Shown here in pieces: positions 32,965-33,889 of a stretch of DNA of 33,889 bases. Each line of letters begins with the position of its first letter. Positions within the stretch are counted from its first letter, which is position 1. Origin of the DNA: Bacteroidales bacterium (GTDB taxonomy: Bacteria > Bacteroidota > Bacteroidia > Bacteroidales > WCHB1-69); assembly GCA_017994425.1 (NCBI GenBank), contig JAGOKS010000020.1, forward strand, positions 1 to 33,889. The letters run 5' to 3'. The notes beneath the pieces are model-generated. The model saw only the letters and a list, made by a program, of their open reading frames with translations. It was not told the DNA's origin and ran no database searches. A program made the position numbers and the translations under genes.

Positions 32965-33186
32965 CCTAAAAAACAAAGGGATGAAACAGAAGTTTTATTC
33001 CTTTATAAATTTATACAGAAAACAAATAAATGTAATAATAAGAGCAAACATAAATTAAAAATGTCAGCAATCATACTTTTTTATCATTTTTGCCGTTTTA
33101 AATCGTATTGTATGTAAGCATTTACAATGAATACAAATTTTATTAAAAAAAAATACTTTCGCAAATTAAAAATAATATTAGATAAT

Positions 33187-33705
33187 ATGAAAAAAATTTC
33201 AATTTTAACGGCGGTTATAGCCTGTTTTTTAATGTTTAACAATTCAGTTTTAGCACAATCAAAAGTAAAGCTTGCTCATATTAATTCAGCAGATTTAATG
33301 CAAGTAATGCCGGGAAGAGATACAGCTCAAAAGTTAATAGAAAATTATGCTGCTTCTTTAGAAGAAGAATTAAAAACAATGTATGCTGAATATCAATCTA
33401 AAGCAACAAAATTTCAAGAGACACAAGCCACCATGTCACAAATTGTTCAACAAAGCAAATTAAAAGAACTTCAAGACTTAGAAAATAGAATTAAATTATT
33501 CGACGAACAAGCACAAGAGGACTTACAATCCAAACAAGAAGAACTTTTAAAACCTCTCATAGACAAAGCAAAAGCTGCAATTGCAGAAGTAGCCAAAGAG
33601 AATGGATATACCTATGTTTTTGACTCAAGTGTTGGTGTTTTGTTATATTTTGAAAACAGTGATGATATTATAGAATTCGTAAAGAAAAAACTGAATATAA
33701 AATAA
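33187..33705 (+). CDS. OmpH/Skp-like periplasmic chaperone
   Basis: A 172-residue Skp/OmpH family protein that keeps unfolded outer-membrane proteins soluble on their way to the BAM complex. The start at 33187 gives a signal peptide MKKISILTAVIACFLMFNNS ending in VLAQ; the frame opens at 33127 but the extra residues would precede that signal. The mature protein starts KVKLAHINSADLMQVMPG, then a long charged coiled coil (LEEELKTMYAEYQSKATKF ... DEQAQEDLQSKQEELL) and a C-terminal beta part (ENGYTYVFDSSVGVLLY). It is followed after 12 bases by a lipoprotein gene. Confidence 0.92.
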   Translation: MKKISILTAVIACFLMFNNSVLAQSKVKLAHINSADLMQVMPGRDTAQKLIENYAASLEEELKTMYAEYQSKATKFQETQATMSQIVQQSKLKELQDLENRIKLFDEQAQEDLQSKQEELLKPLIDKAKAAIAEVAKENGYTYVFDSSVGVLLYFENSDDIIEFVKKKLNIK

Positions 33706-33717
33706 AACATTAAAATA

Positions 33718-33889
33718 ATGAAAAAAACATTATTCTTATTGGGATTAATAATTTTCATTATAATAGGATGTAAAGAAAAAGATCCCGGACAAGGCGATTT
33801 ACAAATTAAATTCAAACATTTAATTGATAATAAAGAAATTATTTATGATAGCATGATGTATATCAATGCGGCTGAAAATACCTATCAGG
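33718..33889 (+). CDS. MbnP-like lipoprotein, 5' part only
   Basis: Opens at ATG 33718 and runs off the window end after 57 codons. The first residues are a lipoprotein signal (MKKTLFLLGLIIFIIIGC, Cys at 18). The mature start DLQIKFKHLIDNKEIIYDS and YINAAENTYQ resemble the beginning of MbnP-family proteins (KF-H ... Y-NAAGETY). Only the N-terminus is visible, so the family call is tentative. It is probably cotranscribed with the OmpH-like gene. Confidence 0.62.
   Translation, partial: MKKTLFLLGLIIFIIIGCKEKDPGQGDLQIKFKHLIDNKEIIYDSMMYINAAENTYQ

Noticed and set aside
33073..33093. Possible promoter ahead of the OmpH-like gene (TATCATTTTTG)
   Set aside because: The element has two extra bases relative to TAnnTTTG, so the match is not convincing.
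32899..33117. 72-codon open frame beginning in tRNA-Cys
   Set aside because: The first 22 codons translate the tRNA (typical spurious MAEWLRHRSAKPS peptide), and the remainder is intergenic.

Overview
The window is chromosomal DNA from an AT-rich member of the Bacteroidota. Four independent signs agree. Many genes carry the Bacteroidota -7 promoter element TAnnTTTG a few tens of bases upstream. Four secreted proteins end in a type IX secretion (T9SS) sorting domain with a PNP motif. Several protein families are typical of the phylum (a DUF6427-like membrane protein, a DUF4369/TlpA-like thioredoxin, an MbnP-like lipoprotein). The aromatic ammonia-lyase and ketosynthase set resembles flexirubin/aryl-polyene loci of Flavobacteria. 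I cannot name the genus.

Layout. 1-9.7 kb is mostly housekeeping: a T9SS-secreted jelly-roll protein, the operon ssb-DUF2461-dapD (minus), the operon LD-carboxypeptidase / membrane protein / rnhB (plus), a CNNM/CorC-type transporter, yebC and nadA. A gene-free AT-rich stretch (9.71-10.12 kb) and a small secreted protein follow. 10.7-22.7 kb is a one-directional biosynthetic cluster on the plus strand. It encodes an aromatic amino acid ammonia-lyase, ketoreductase, three complete ketosynthases, two degenerate ketosynthase-like proteins, two acyl carrier proteins, a hot-dog dehydratase, a hot-dog thioesterase, an LpxL-like acyltransferase, an O-methyltransferase-like protein and a small four-helix transporter. 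22.7-32.8 kb is on the minus strand: two tandem paralogous lipoproteins, two T9SS cargo proteins (one Omp28-like), TlpA-like thioredoxin plus dxs, and yqeY-ygiQ-(FG-GAP/PQQ propeller with T9SS domain). A tRNA-Cys(GCA), an OmpH/Skp chaperone and the start of an MbnP-like lipoprotein close the window.

How the cluster probably works (inference). The ammonia-lyase makes an aryl-propenoate starter (p-coumarate or cinnamate). Ketosynthases, ketoreductase and dehydratase extend it on the carrier proteins into an aryl polyene. The methyltransferase decorates the ring, the acyltransferase hands the chain to a lipid or other acceptor, and the small membrane protein helps move it. It looks like a compact relative of flexirubin and aryl-polyene clusters. 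I see no aryl-CoA/ACP ligase, MMPL exporter, LolA-like carrier or DarA/DarB resorcinol-forming enzymes. Four promoter-like elements divide the cluster into four transcription segments. A modular 22-base repeat array with 14-base palindromic cores sits in its largest internal gap.

Several coding starts are placed downstream of the longest open frame because the upstream extension would run across or ahead of a TAnnTTTG promoter (ssb, the ammonia-lyase, the TlpA-like gene, yqeY).
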